From: Cupriavidus sp. D39
Lineage (GTDB): Bacteria > Pseudomonadota > Gammaproteobacteria > Burkholderiales > Burkholderiaceae
Reading direction: 5' to 3'
Length of the DNA stretch: 64,000 bases
Assembly (NCBI RefSeq): GCF_026627925.1
Contig: NZ_JAPNLE010000001.1
Span: 186,001-250,000, forward strand
Part shown: in pieces, positions 8,315 through 18,667 of the stretch
Numbering within the stretch: the first letter of the stretch is position 1
Layout of the letters: each line of letters opens with the position of its first letter
Program-made: the position numbers and the translations under genes
The notes under the pieces: model-generated
What the model saw: the letters and a program-made list of their open reading frames with translations, nothing else
Databases searched by the model: none
What the model was told of the DNA's origin: nothing

Positions 8315-8800
8315 ATGGGCTTCGAACAACTGGCGGCACTGAAGGAACAACTGACAAAGCAAGCCAAGGCCGAGTCAAGGGCCAAGACGCGTCGCGCACC
8401 CCCAAAGGCTTCGGCCCGCCCGACTAAGCCCGTGAATGAGCCCGCTAAGCCCGTCGATCCGGTGCTGCAGGCCATCGTGAAGTTGCAGAAACGGTTCCCG
8501 CAAACCTTTCCGAAGAATCCTGCGCCTAAGGTACCGCTCAAGATCGGCATCTTCGAGGACCTCGTCCCGCACGCGCAGGAACTTGGCCTGACGGAGTCGG
8601 TATTGCGCGACACGATCCGGACCTGGTGCCGCGGCACCCGATACTGGACCTGCCTGGTGGAAGGTGCCCCGCGCGTGGATCTGGCGGGGCAGGAGGCGGG
8701 ACACGTTTCAAATGCCGATGCGAACCGCGCGCAGCAACTGCAAGCCCATCGTGCGGCGCGCGCGCAATCTCGACCCGTGACGGCGCCGAAGCCCAGCTGA
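8315..8800 (+). CDS. ProQ/FinO-domain RNA chaperone
   Basis: A 161-residue protein. The N-terminal ~45 residues are Lys/Ala/Pro-rich and likely disordered. Residues about 50-130 form a ProQ/FinO domain: FPQTFPKNPAPKVPLKIGIF, then RDTIRTWCRGTRYW and a LVEGAPRVDLAG loop. FinO-type proteins bind structured RNAs and control plasmid conjugation or replication through antisense RNAs; ProQ binds many mRNAs and sRNAs. No antisense RNA target was identified here. The gene follows the recombinase on the same strand, separated by ~120 bp, and is intact. Confidence 0.9.
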   Translation: MGFEQLAALKEQLTKQAKAESRAKTRRAPPKASARPTKPVNEPAKPVDPVLQAIVKLQKRFPQTFPKNPAPKVPLKIGIFEDLVPHAQELGLTESVLRDTIRTWCRGTRYWTCLVEGAPRVDLAGQEAGHVSNADANRAQQLQAHRAARAQSRPVTAPKPS

Positions 8801-8990
8801 TCCGTGATGGGGATGTCGCGCCGGCGGCGCGGCGTCGTGCGCCGACGAAGCGCGACCTCGCATCGCATGCCTGCGTCGGCACGATGAGGAACGCTTGCGG
8901 AGCGCCGCGTTCGACGCAAGGCAGTCGCCGTTGAGCGATCACTATTTCCGCTAACGGCGCCCACTAATTGCTAATGTGAGTGCGAGAAAC

Positions 8991-9592
8991 CTATTTCACT
9001 CGGAAATGCTCGACGCGCTGCCCGGCATTCACCGCCCTCTGCAGCCAATCTGGCAGTTCGCCTTTACCGTCCCAAACACGACCATCCGCATTCCGGTAAC
9101 GCACTGCTGCGGCTTGGTAGCATCCTCAAAACACCCAGCACGCATAAGGTCGTCGAAGGAAATGCTGTTTCGGACCATCTGCATTCGGACCCACAAGATC
9201 GCGGCTTGCTTGTCGGCAGACTCTCTGCTGCCAGATACAAATAGACGGGCTGCCTCCAGCGGCTCCGAGTTTGTGCCCCGACTTGAACGCCGGAATGTCT
9301 CGTTAGGTACTGATTGGATTGCTCTCATGAAATCAAATGACAGCGAATTCTGCCCGCAAGAGAATAGCGGTAAGAGCTGCTGCCTGCAGTCCAGGGGAAG
9401 CTCAAGACAATAGGCCAAACGCAATATGAGGAAAGCCTCCAATCGAGAAGCTTCCTTTAAAACTAAAGCTCGCGCTAATGACCACCACGCCCGTACCGCT
9501 GCATAATGTCTCCTACACAAGGGCACTACGTTTGCTCTAACTTGCTCTTTTTCAGTGATGACACACACGATGCAGTTACCGGCATGCGGCAC
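8991..9592 (-). pseudogene. H-NS-like protein gene with unusual N-terminal region, frameshifted
   Basis: The first ~145 residues form a long helical N-terminal region with a Cys pair (CIVC) that I do not recognise. Then comes the same helix as in the H-NS-like gene at 5308 (ILWVRMQMVRNSISFDDL) and, in another frame, the H-NS DNA-binding tail RYRNADGRVWDGKGELPDWL ending HFRVK and TAG at 8991-8993. The frame changes by one base within 9101-9113. Without the shift the protein would be about 200 residues, long for H-NS. It may be a fusion of an unknown domain to a small H-NS-like module, or two adjoining genes; the frameshift could be a sequencing error. Confidence 0.6.
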
Positions 9593-9599
9593 TACAGCG

Positions 9600-9993
9600 A
9601 AGGACTCATTTGGCGGCTATCGCGCCAGACCTGCAGGTTACCACGCCAGCCGTCTTCCGGCGATATCTTTGCTGACAGCCGATGTGATGCTACGCAACGA
9701 TGTTGCCGACGCCCTGCAGCGCCGCGATGCGGTTGCTGCGCGTGGTGCGTTGCAGCTATTGCTCAGCGAACATCCTTCCGACGATCTTCTTCCTGCTCTT
9801 AGTACGCTGACTCGGGCCCTTGAGGAACCAAGGCCAGAGCGCTTTGGCGGCCACGATGCACTGCAACATGCGCGTGGCGAGATAACCCGCGAGGTCATGC
9901 CCGCTGCTGCCCGCGTGTTCGGTGACACTGCCGGCAGCGCATGGCTAGCGCCGTTTTGGCGAGCGCTTGCGCATGCGGCTGGCAGTCGCAAAT
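9600..9993 (+). pseudogene. Truncated hypothetical protein, interrupted by IS remnant
   Basis: The plus strand encodes a protein-like stretch from about LTADVMLRNDVADALQRRD to PFWRALAHAA, with helical TPR-like character. It is cut at about 9993 by the ISKra4-type remnant that follows on the other strand, after which the frame is antisense IS sequence. The 5' end overlaps the H-NS-like gene and has no clear ribosome site, so it is probably truncated at both ends. Function unknown. Confidence 0.35.
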
Positions 9994-10859
9994 CCCTCTA
10001 TTCGCCTGTCAGGCGGGTACCAAAGCTTGAAATTGCGTATGTCATGGCCATTGAGAACGGCACATCTCACCTGCAGCAAGGCATTGGCTACCGGAATCGT
10101 CCAGCGCATATGTCCATTCCTCTTCATGCGCTGGCCAATGACGTAGTCGACCACGGGCCCCTGCGCTCGTCATTGCTGATAGTTGACGAGGTACCATCGC
10201 GTCCCGTCGAGCTGACGCGGCGCCTTGATGTAGCCCGCATCGATCTGCAGCGCGACCGTTGGACCGCTCAGAGGCGGTCGTCGAGAAGGCGCGGTCACCA
10301 CTGCAGCCACCATCGTTGCGCACTGAGCTTCCTGCACCAGGCGCTGCCCTACGCTCCTCACATTCACTTTGACGCTGGAGCTCGGAAGTTGCCGCCCGCC
10401 GGGAAACGCATCGCGCAGAAAGATCTGCGCCAAGCGATATGACATCACGCTGGCGTATCGACACTGGAGACAGCTCCACTGGGGATGCACGCGTTGCGGC
10501 AACGCTTGTGCAAGCGGCGAAAGCGTGCCCTGGTCAGTCGAGCAGAAACCGCATGCGCTGCAGTGCGAGTAAAAGCGCGGACTTCGCGGGCTCTCCTTGC
10601 CGAAGGTCGTGCGATAGACCAATGGCTTCGTGTCCTTGATGCCAAGTTGGGTTCCGCACGCTCGACAGCGAGCAGCAGCGCCAACGAACTGGTCGACCTG
10701 CTCGTTCAAGACCACCGTCTGGAGCTGTTGCAGCAGTTCGTGCGTCTCGCGTATGAATAAGCCCAGGCCGGATGCAGGTTTGTGTCCTTGGGGAAGTCCC
10801 TGGTGTATCGATTGTGGATATGAGCTCATCGAGGTTGGCAGTATCCCCTTGGATCGCAC
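9990..10859 (-). pseudogene. ISKra4-family transposase remnant
   Basis: The main minus frame (10170-10859) encodes Cys-rich and core motifs of ISKra4 transposases: RCRACGTQLG, VYRTTFGKESPRSPRFYSHC, SPLAQALPQRVHPQ and the SYRLAQIFLRDAFPGG segment, up to a DDE-like IDAGYIKAPRQ. The frame then breaks, and a C-terminal piece reappears in another frame (MRWTIPVANALLQVRCAVLNG, 9945-10154). Several hundred bases of the catalytic core are missing between them, so this is a deletion and frameshift derivative. It has truncated the gene at 9600-9993. Confidence 0.75.
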
Positions 10860-11330
10860 GATGCAGCCGCCCCAGTAGGGCCAACAGGTGCCGGACTACG
10901 GTCCACATCAGACCAACTGCAACGAACAGGCCGATACTTGCCGCCAGCACGACCTTGCGACGGACGTCAGTCAGAGGCCGTAGGGCTTCCTTGGCGGGAA
11001 GGGTAGCTACGAGTTCCCGGTCGGATTTGAGCAGGTTTCAGACGCCCTGAGCTGCCCATCACCTCGGAGTTCGCCAGCTTCCCCAGCCACAACCCGATTC
11101 CCCCGGTCAGGTCGCTTCAGTCCCGAGAACTTTGCGCGCGCCTTGGCGAAGGCCGGAAAGCCCCATAACTCCAGCATCAGACTATCGACCGCATCAAAAA
11201 AACACCCATACCATTGGTGCGCTGTGTATAGACACATCTTTCGATTTAGTTCAAAATAATTAATCTTCTCCACATCAAGCAATCGAGTACAATCTCATAT
11301 GCCGTTTACCGAAACACAAGGAGATTTAAA
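10860..11330. other. Intergenic region with a hydrophobic minus-strand fragment
   Basis: Most of this stretch carries no gene I can support. On the minus strand 10765-10950 encodes one strong transmembrane helix (AASIGLFVAVGLMWTVV) joined to a short soluble part, probably a remnant of an inner-membrane protein cut by the neighbouring IS remnant. Another minus frame at 11007-11282 is unrecognised. Confidence 0.3.
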
Positions 11331-11519
11331 ATGGCTACTTTCAGTAGAGACGAAGCAGTTAATAAAGCGGTCGAGCTGGTGAATACGGCACTGGCCGCTG
11401 GTCTCCTTAAGGACGTTGTGCCCTGCAGTTTCAACCATCCCGACAAGTCAGGGAGTGAAACGTCCCAGTATCTTGGTGGCCTTTTACGAGGATTGGCAAA
11501 AGAGCTTGCTGATATGTGA
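11331..11519 (+). CDS. Small conserved-looking hypothetical protein (62 aa)
   Basis: ATG at 11331 is preceded by a strong ribosome binding site, AAGGAG, at about 11318-11323. The 62-residue product is amphipathic, with a helical N-terminal half (DEAVNKAVELVNTALAAG) and a second helix at the C-terminus (LGGLLRGLAKELADM). No known domain is recognised. It stands alone between an IS remnant and the efflux operon, which points the other way. The good Shine-Dalgarno and clean frame argue that it is real. Confidence 0.6.
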   Translation: MATFSRDEAVNKAVELVNTALAAGLLKDVVPCSFNHPDKSGSETSQYLGGLLRGLAKELADM

Positions 11520-11662
11520 GGACAAGTCTACTCCCTTTGACGGAGTGTACATCCTTGCGGTAGCACTCCGAGCCACCTCGGCAACTGGGATACAGGCAAG
11601 TCGAGGTGGGGATGCGGTAGATCCGTGCTCGCTGATCGAGAGCGCTCATTCAACTGAGGCGA

Positions 11663-13210
11663 TCAACGCACAGATACGGCCTCAGCATCGTGCAAATTTA
11701 TGGTGGTGGATGGGGCGTTGCCCCATCCACCACCCAATGAGCGGATTAGGTTAACACTCGCAACTGCCTGCACTCCGGAGAGCTGCACGGCGGCCCGTTG
11801 TGACTGCAAAACGGTTCGTTGGGCATCTATAACATCCAGATAGTTTACTGCACCTTCTCTATATTGAGTGTTCGATAATTGTTCCGCGCGGTTAGATGCC
11901 CGGACTGCCTCCGCCTGCGCCTGGATTTGTCCCCGCAGGATTCTCAAATCTGAAAGACTGTCCTCCACTTCGCGAAAAGCGGTAAGCACCTGCTGCCGGT
12001 ATAACGCGACGTCTTCTTCATATATCGCTCTAGCGTTTGCCAGATTTCCTTTACGTCGGCCGCCGTCGAAAAGCGGCATAGTTAAAGCAGTACCTACAAG
12101 TGGCCCAAGAAGAAATGTCCGACTCGACCATTTAAAAATGTCGCCAATCGTCTCCGCTTCAAATCCGGCAGCACCCGTTAAAAGAAAAGAAGGGAAATAT
12201 GCCGATTTTGCCACACCGATCCGTGCGTTTGCTGCGGCCATCGCGCGCTCTGCTGCCGCGATGTCTGGCCGTCGCTCCAACAGCGACGAGGGTAAGCCGG
12301 GTGGAATGACAATCTCGACCGGCCTGAGTGGGCTCGCAGCCATCGCAAACTTTGCGGGCGATTTACCCAACAGAACAGCTAGGCTATGCTCGGAGGCAGC
12401 GCGCATTCGTCGTACGCCCATCTCAGCCGAGCGTGCTGTCGCCAGTTCAGCATTGGCCCGAGCGACATCCAATTCGCTGATGTCACCCTCTCGATAGCGA
12501 TGCTGCACCAAATCTAAGGCTTGTTCTCGTAGAACGACCGTACGTCGGAACACGTCGATCTCCGAATCAAGCTCCCGAAGATTGAAGTAGCTCTGGGCGA
12601 CATCGGCTTGCAGTGCCAAAAGAACTGAGCGCAACAACGCGACGCTCTGCGAAACCTGGGCTTCCGCCGCTCTTACCGAATCAGAGACCCGACCGAAGAG
12701 ATCAACTTCATAAGACGCACCGACCTGCGCTCTCCACAAAGTGTGCGCAGGTATGTCGTTACCATCCGGTTGAAACTGCGAAACGGGGGACACCTTCTGT
12801 CTGGTTGGGCCGAACCCCGCTTCAATCGCGGGAACTAGGCCTGCTCTAACCGTCTCGTTAATGGCCCGCGCTTCCTTGACTCGCGCGATAGCCGCCTTCA
12901 GGTTCTGGTTTTCCGCCAGTGCCACACTCTCCAAATCATTCAAAGTTGCGTCATCGAAGATTCGCCACCACTCTCCACGTTCGATCTGCTCTGAGGGTTG
13001 CGCGATCTTCCAGGTCCCCACGATTGTCAACGAACCAGTGTCGCGCTCATCGTCTACCGATAAAGCGACAGGCGCTTCCTTGAAAGAAGTGGGCGGGTCT
13101 ATGTCAGCCCTCTCATATTTGGGTGCCAACGAGCAACCGACAAGCACTAAGGCGCACCAAGCAAATAAAGCTAGGGGAAGTGGTGATCGATTCATGTCGA
13201 CGATCATCAT
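11663..13210 (-). CDS. RND efflux outer-membrane factor lipoprotein (NodT/OprM family)
   Basis: Outer-membrane channel of a tripartite efflux pump. It begins with a lipoprotein signal (MNRSPLPLALFAWCALVLVG) and lipobox Cys, followed by the family start SLAPKYERA. Two OEP repeats of helical coiled coil follow, with the typical LLERRPDIAAAERAMAAANA motif. I chose the ATG at 13210 because GAGAGGA lies just upstream; an ATG at 13228 overlaps the pump stop as ATGA and would couple translation. The last ~20 residues, after the usual LGGGW ending, extend through a perfect 15-bp hairpin (11702-11734), so the C-terminus may be altered. It is the third gene of the adaptor-pump-channel operon. Confidence 0.93.
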   Translation of the reverse strand: MMIVDMNRSPLPLALFAWCALVLVGCSLAPKYERADIDPPTSFKEAPVALSVDDERDTGSLTIVGTWKIAQPSEQIERGEWWRIFDDATLNDLESVALAENQNLKAAIARVKEARAINETVRAGLVPAIEAGFGPTRQKVSPVSQFQPDGNDIPAHTLWRAQVGASYEVDLFGRVSDSVRAAEAQVSQSVALLRSVLLALQADVAQSYFNLRELDSEIDVFRRTVVLREQALDLVQHRYREGDISELDVARANAELATARSAEMGVRRMRAASEHSLAVLLGKSPAKFAMAASPLRPVEIVIPPGLPSSLLERRPDIAAAERAMAAANARIGVAKSAYFPSFLLTGAAGFEAETIGDIFKWSSRTFLLGPLVGTALTMPLFDGGRRKGNLANARAIYEEDVALYRQQVLTAFREVEDSLSDLRILRGQIQAQAEAVRASNRAEQLSNTQYREGAVNYLDVIDAQRTVLQSQRAAVQLSGVQAVASVNLIRSLGGGWGNAPSTTINLHDAEAVSVR

Positions 13211-13224
13211 CAGGTTCCTCTCAA

Positions 13225-16200
13225 TCATTCTGTAGCATTGATGCCACGGACAGACGGACGCTTTCCGTGCTTGTCGACCATAACCTCGCCACCGGCAAGC
13301 TTGCGAAGTGCAATATAAAATACTGGAATCAGCAGGAGTCCAAATAGCGTCATTCCAAGCATTCCGGAAAAGACAGCGATACCCATTGCATGGCGCATCT
13401 CCGAGCCTGCACCGCTCGAGGCAATCAACGGTATCACCCCCATTATGAAAGCAATTGACGTCATCAATATAGGGCGAAGACGCAACCGGCTAGCCTCGAT
13501 CGCCGCCTCCACAATGGTGCGTCCCTGCATCTCCAGCTCCCGCGCGAATTCAACGATGAGAATGGCATTCTTTGCGGACAACCCAACGAGAACCATCAAA
13601 CCAATCTGCGTAAAGATGTTGTTATCACCATCCGTCAACCAGACGCCTACCAGCGCAGACAAAACGCTCATTGGCACGATCATTATTACTGCGAGCGGCA
13701 AGGACAGGCTTTCATACAGCGCGGCCAGCACAAGGAATACCAGCAGAACACTGATAGGAAAAACGTAGATTGCCGAGTTTCCCGCCAAAATCTGCTGATA
13801 TGTCAAATCAGTCCATTCGTAGCGGATACCATGCGGCAGCGTCTTTTCAGCGATACGGTCAATCGCCTTCTGCGCCTCACTGCTCGAGTAGCCGACCGCC
13901 GGACCACTATTGATGTCAGCCGCAGTGTATCCATTGTAACGAACGACGCCATCAGGGCCATAGGTATGAGTAACCGACACGATCGAAGAAAGGGGAACCA
14001 TCTCACCCTCATCGTTGCGTGCCTTTAGAAAGCCCAAATCGCCGGTATGCGACCTAAAGGGAGCGTCTGCCTGGACGCGCACTTGGTAGACCCGCCCGAA
14101 TTTGTTGAAGTCGTTGACATAGAAAGAACCGAGGTATACCTGTAGGGTCCCGAAGACATCCGATATTGAAACGCCTAATTGTTTGGCTCTCGTGCGGTCC
14201 AGGTCCACGTTCAACTGAGGAACATTGATCTGATAGCTGGAGAAAGCTGGCCCGAGCTCTGGCGTCTGCGATGCAAGCCGAAGGAACCTTTGCGTCGCTT
14301 CGTTTAGTGCGACGTATCCGAGGGCCCCGCGGTCCTCGAGTTGCAGTTTGAATCCACCCACGGTTCCCAAACCCAGCACCGGGGGTGGCGGAAAGACCCC
14401 GATGTGGGCCTCCTTTATTTCAGCGTACTTTTTGTTCAAAGCGTCGGCTATGGCCGGCCCCGACAAGTCCTTACCTTTCCGCTTCTCGAAATCTGTGAGG
14501 CAGAGGAAGATGACAGCGGCGCTCGAAGAGTGAACGAACCCATTGATCGACATACCCGGGTGCTCCACCGCGTCCTGCACGCCCGGTTGCCTCATTGCGA
14601 TCTCACTCATCTTTCGAACGACCTGCTCAGTTCGGTCCAACGATGCCCCGTTCGGCAACTGAACAAATCCAACAAGATACTGTTTGTCCTGGGCCGGTAC
14701 AAAGCCGCTCGGGACGATTCTCCCCATCACCACTGTTGCTCCAACTAGGACGGCATAAATTCCCATCATTACCGCCCTGTGCCCGATCACCCCGCTAACG
14801 CCCCTTCCGTAATTCTCCGACCCTTTTCGAAACATCTTATTGAAGAGCCTGAAGAACCCCCCAAACGCGCGCTCAATGCCTCGAGAGAGCCAATCTTTCG
14901 GCTCATCGTGACCTTTCAGCATGATCGCAGCGAGTGCCGGTGATAGAGTCAGCGAGTTGAACGCCGATATGACTGTGGAAATCGCGATCGTCATCGCAAA
15001 CTGCTTGTAGAACTGGCCAGTAAGTCCTGACATGAAAGCGAGTGGGACAAAAACCGCGACAAGAGTTAGCGCAATTGCAATGATCGGGCCACTCACTTCC
15101 TGCATCGCGGTATACGTAGCATCCCTTGCCGACATACCGGTCTCGATGTTTCGCTCGACATTCTCGACCACAACAATTGCGTCATCCACAACGATCCCAA
15201 TCGCCAGAACCATACCAAACAGCGAAAGTGCGTTAATGGAGAAGCCAAATGCAAGCATCAACGAGAACGTGCCAACGATTGAAACTGGTACCGCAATAAG
15301 CGGAATAATCGATGCACGCCATGTCTGTAGAAATATAATCACAACAATAACGACAAGGAATATAGCCTCCAATAGCGTGTGTACGACAGCGTGAATACTC
15401 GCCTTAACAAATTGCGTTGGATCGTATACGATGCTGTATTCGACTCCAGGCGGAAAATCTGATTTCAATTCCTCCATCACCTTACGGACGTTCTCCGAGA
15501 TATCGAGAGAATTTGCACCTGGTTGCTGAAATACCCACATTGCTACCGCAGGTTTATTATTTAGAAGGGACCGGTCTGCGTATTCAGCAGAGGAGAGTTC
15601 GACCCGAGCAACGTCGCGCAAATGCGTCACGGCGCCGTCTTTCGAGGTCTTGAGCACAATACCTTGAAAGTCTTCTTCGCTCTGAAGCCGGCCTTTCGCG
15701 TTGACGTTTAACTGAACCGCCGCGCCGGGTGCGGCCGGCGGCGCCCCAATCTGACCAGCCGCCACTTGCACGTTCTGCTCGCGAATCGCATTCACAACAT
15801 CTGTTGCCGTCATGTTTCGCTGGGCAACCTTCTGCGGGTCTAACCAGATTCGCATTGAGTAGTCCCCAGCGCCTTTAAGCTGAACCTCCCCAGCGCCAGA
15901 AATACGTTGCAACCGATCGCGTACATTGATTAGCGCGTAGTTTCGAAGATAGATAAGGTCATATCGGCTGTTCGGCGAGATTATATGAACCACCATCGTC
16001 AGCGTCGGCGACGATTTGATGGTCGTCACCCCCAAACGTTGGACGTCCTCCGGTAGTCGTGGAAGCGCTTGCGCGACTCGGGTTTCCACAAGTTGCTGAG
16101 CCAAATTCGGATTCGTACCCAGCTTAAAGGTGATTCGGATGCTCAAATTCCCGTCGCTTGTTGCCTGTGATTCCATGTACAGCATGTCTTCAACGCCGTT

Positions 16201-16413
16201 AATCTGCTCCTCTAGCGGCGATGCGACGCTGGCAGCAATCACCTTCGGATTCGCCCCTGGGTACGATGCTTTTACAACAACGGACGGTGGGACAACTTCA
16301 GGATATTCTGATATTGGCAACTTAAATATAGATATCACTCCACCCAGCAATATGAGGATCGACAACACGCCGGCGAAGATAGGGCGGTCAATAAAAAACC
16401 TGGAAATGTTCAT
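13225..16413 (-). CDS. RND multidrug efflux pump, HAE-1 family (AcrB/MexF-like)
   Basis: A 1062-residue inner-membrane proton/drug antiporter of full length. The N-terminus FFIDRPIFAGVLSILILLGG is typical TM1. The proton-relay aspartates Asp410-Asp411 sit in TM4 (GIVVDDAIVVVENVE), and the TM10-TM11 region has LSAKNAILIVEFA with the relay Lys. Two large periplasmic pore domains lie between the TM bundles. The sequence is closest in feel to the MexF/BpeF branch, whose substrates include chloramphenicol, quinolones and aromatic compounds; the substrate here is unknown. It lies between the adaptor gene (33 bp gap) and the channel gene (overlap of start and stop). Confidence 0.96.
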   Translation of the reverse strand: MNISRFFIDRPIFAGVLSILILLGGVISIFKLPISEYPEVVPPSVVVKASYPGANPKVIAASVASPLEEQINGVEDMLYMESQATSDGNLSIRITFKLGTNPNLAQQLVETRVAQALPRLPEDVQRLGVTTIKSSPTLTMVVHIISPNSRYDLIYLRNYALINVRDRLQRISGAGEVQLKGAGDYSMRIWLDPQKVAQRNMTATDVVNAIREQNVQVAAGQIGAPPAAPGAAVQLNVNAKGRLQSEEDFQGIVLKTSKDGAVTHLRDVARVELSSAEYADRSLLNNKPAVAMWVFQQPGANSLDISENVRKVMEELKSDFPPGVEYSIVYDPTQFVKASIHAVVHTLLEAIFLVVIVVIIFLQTWRASIIPLIAVPVSIVGTFSLMLAFGFSINALSLFGMVLAIGIVVDDAIVVVENVERNIETGMSARDATYTAMQEVSGPIIAIALTLVAVFVPLAFMSGLTGQFYKQFAMTIAISTVISAFNSLTLSPALAAIMLKGHDEPKDWLSRGIERAFGGFFRLFNKMFRKGSENYGRGVSGVIGHRAVMMGIYAVLVGATVVMGRIVPSGFVPAQDKQYLVGFVQLPNGASLDRTEQVVRKMSEIAMRQPGVQDAVEHPGMSINGFVHSSSAAVIFLCLTDFEKRKGKDLSGPAIADALNKKYAEIKEAHIGVFPPPPVLGLGTVGGFKLQLEDRGALGYVALNEATQRFLRLASQTPELGPAFSSYQINVPQLNVDLDRTRAKQLGVSISDVFGTLQVYLGSFYVNDFNKFGRVYQVRVQADAPFRSHTGDLGFLKARNDEGEMVPLSSIVSVTHTYGPDGVVRYNGYTAADINSGPAVGYSSSEAQKAIDRIAEKTLPHGIRYEWTDLTYQQILAGNSAIYVFPISVLLVFLVLAALYESLSLPLAVIMIVPMSVLSALVGVWLTDGDNNIFTQIGLMVLVGLSAKNAILIVEFARELEMQGRTIVEAAIEASRLRLRPILMTSIAFIMGVIPLIASSGAGSEMRHAMGIAVFSGMLGMTLFGLLLIPVFYIALRKLAGGEVMVDKHGKRPSVRGINATE

Positions 16414-16446
16414 GACCTCATTCCCGGTGGGGGTGGTGACGATAAA

Positions 16447-17636
16447 CTACTGACCCTTGCTCGCCGATGTGGACAGATTGGCGGCCATCGCGACTAGCTT
16501 GATCTTGACGACGTCGGTTGGTTTCACCCGTTGAATTCCGTTTACGACGATGCGATCACCTTGGTTCAATCCGCCCTCGACGATTCTCATCCCATCGAAC
16601 ATATCTCCGAGCGTCACGCCGCGATACTGGATGCGATTTTCGGAATCGACGACAAGCACATACTTTTTGTCTTGGTCCGTCTGTACCGCAGCATCGTCAA
16701 TCAGAAACGCTGGGCGGGGCACCCCGCCTTCCACCCGAACACGCGCATAGAGGCCCGGGACGAGCACAGCGTCAGTGTTCTCAAAACGAGCGCGCACTCG
16801 TATGGTTCCGGATCCGGTGTCTAGCCGGTTGTCGACAGAATCGATATGGCCCTCGCGCGAGTATCCCCGTTCATTTGCGAGGCCCAACGAAACCGGGACC
16901 TTCTCCGTGGACTTACGGCTTAAATACTGAAGGTAGGTGTGCTCATCCACATCGAAAGCGGCATAAATCGGAGAGACCGATACAAGAGTAGTAAGGAGCG
17001 GAGCGCTTGCCCCTGTAGAAACGATGTTTCCGAGTGTCAACTCCGCACGTGAGACACGACCGGAAACGGGGGCGACAATACCAGTGTAGGCGAGGTTGAT
17101 TCTGGCGGTCTCGAGCGCCGCACGTGCCGCCTTTAGTTCGGCAGCAGCACTGCGCGCTGCATTCTGTGCCTGATCATAGTCACGCTTTGCTATGGCGTTG
17201 TCCTTCAGCAGACGCTCCGCACGTTCCGCGTCCGTGGAAGTATATCCGTTGCGCGCCACCGCGGCCGCAAGCTGACCCGCCGCTCGGTCCACCTCGGCTA
17301 CGTAAAGCCGAGGGTCAATGGTGAACAGGCGATCCCCCTTCTTTACAAGCGCACCATCTCTAAAATGCACGCCAACAATCGTGCCCGACACTAGTGGCCG
17401 AATGTCGACCTTTTCGATGGCCTCAATGCGCCCGGAATAGCTCTGGTAGTCCGTGATTGTTTTTGGAGCACCAGCGCCGCATCCACTTCCGTGAGCGGCG
17501 GCTTCTCCGCAGAGGCCGCAACAGCGCCGTTGACGGGTAGATCGCCGCGGATGCGAGTATACGAGAATGCCGCAACCAGCGCGACCACCACCGCGACGAC
17601 ACCCAGCCCGAGGGGGTTCTGAAGTCTGAATGTCAT
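16447..17636 (-). pseudogene. RND efflux periplasmic adaptor (MFP/AcrA-like), one frameshift
   Basis: The N-terminal frame gives a membrane anchor (LGLGVVAVVVALVAAFSY) and runs to VDAALVLQK. The rest of the adaptor, from TITDYQSYSGRIEAIEKVDI through the lipoyl/hairpin and beta-barrel domains, is in the next frame. The two join perfectly if the five-T run at 17460-17464 had six Ts, so a single missing base explains the break. Start at 17636 has GGAG nine bases upstream. It is the first gene of the efflux operon, so a real frameshift would disable the pump and reduce translation of the downstream genes. A homopolymer sequencing error is a serious alternative. Confidence 0.88.
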
Positions 17637-17655
17637 TTTTACACGCTCCATACAC

Positions 17656-18148
17656 TACTCTTGACTACCCTAACTGGTGCATCTCTACCGCATCGACTCC
17701 ACAGAATACCGTGCCCGTGCTTTTCACTTATCCACGACGTGCTTTGTCGACGAGGTTGCTGCGCGGCTCGTCGACAAGCGTCCCAAAAAGGCCTGGCATA
17801 GCGCGACAAATTTGCCCTTTGGCCATGGGCCATCTGTCTTCATAGTCGAAGTTCCCGCTCGGAAATGCATGACAAGCTCGGACAATCTTGGCATGGATCC
17901 GCGCGCATTACCGATGATCCCCTGTACAGTCTAGAGGCATATATTCCGACGGGGTGTTAATTGTTCTTAACGGCTGCGGATCGGCTGAGAAATCTTTCGG
18001 CCATCTTCGCAAGATTAATGAAGCATAATTTCACGCTATACAAAACTAACCAATAATGTATTTAATATTTAACTTTATAATATAGACGCTAAATTATTTT
18101 AATATAATTTATATTGCCAATACAGATTGGTAGAATATAACTATATCG
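17656..18148. other. Intergenic region, AT-rich block
   Basis: No gene is supported. The stretch 18010-18148 is strikingly AT-rich compared with its GC-rich surroundings. It ends where a truncated oxidoreductase begins. It should contain the promoter of the efflux operon on the minus strand; no regulator box was recognised. Confidence 0.5.
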
Positions 18149-18667
18149 CACAAAGACAACTACGGCGGTGGCATTGAGAATCGCACTCGCTTCTTGCTAG
18201 AAGTGATCGAAGCCGTGACCGCTGAAGTTGGCGCGCAGAAGGTTCGGGTACGTCTTACTCCAATGGGCCGGTACATGGGCATGAGCGACGAAACCCCAGA
18301 GGCTACGTTTGGGCATGTTGCCCGCCGACTCAATGACTGGAAGCTAGCCTACCTCCATCTTGTTGAGCCGGCGATGGTCGGCATCGTCAAAGATGAGAAC
18401 TTTGACCCACGCCGGGATTCTATTATCGAGCTAATGCGGGCAGATTATCGCGGCGTACTGATGTTGGCGGGCGGCTACGATGGAGAAACTGCGGAGCAAG
18501 CGTTTGCCAGCGGTCGGGCCGACATTATCGCCTTTGGTCGTCCGTTCATTGCCAATCCCGACCTGCCAGCTCGTCTGAAGGGCGGCCTCGCGTTCAACAC
18601 GCCTGACGCAAACAGCTTCTTTGGTGGCGATGCTGGCGGACACATCGACCATCCGGCCGCTGCGTGA
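18149..18667 (+). pseudogene. Old yellow enzyme (NADH:flavin oxidoreductase), N-terminally truncated
   Basis: The reading frame begins inside the enzyme at the conserved DNYGGGIENRTRFLLEV motif and runs to the normal C-terminus. It includes the phosphate-binding motifs LMLAGGYDGETAEQAFASG and DIIAFGRPFIANPDLPARL. About half of the ~360-residue TIM-barrel flavoenzyme is missing, including the substrate-binding His/Asn pair. The break coincides with the AT-rich block just upstream. A complete family member lies at 26024, but the two are clearly different proteins and not a recent duplication. Confidence 0.85.

Noticed and set aside
11702..11734. Hairpin as a rho-independent terminator
   Set aside because: It lies within the coding frame and is not followed by a T-run on either strand.
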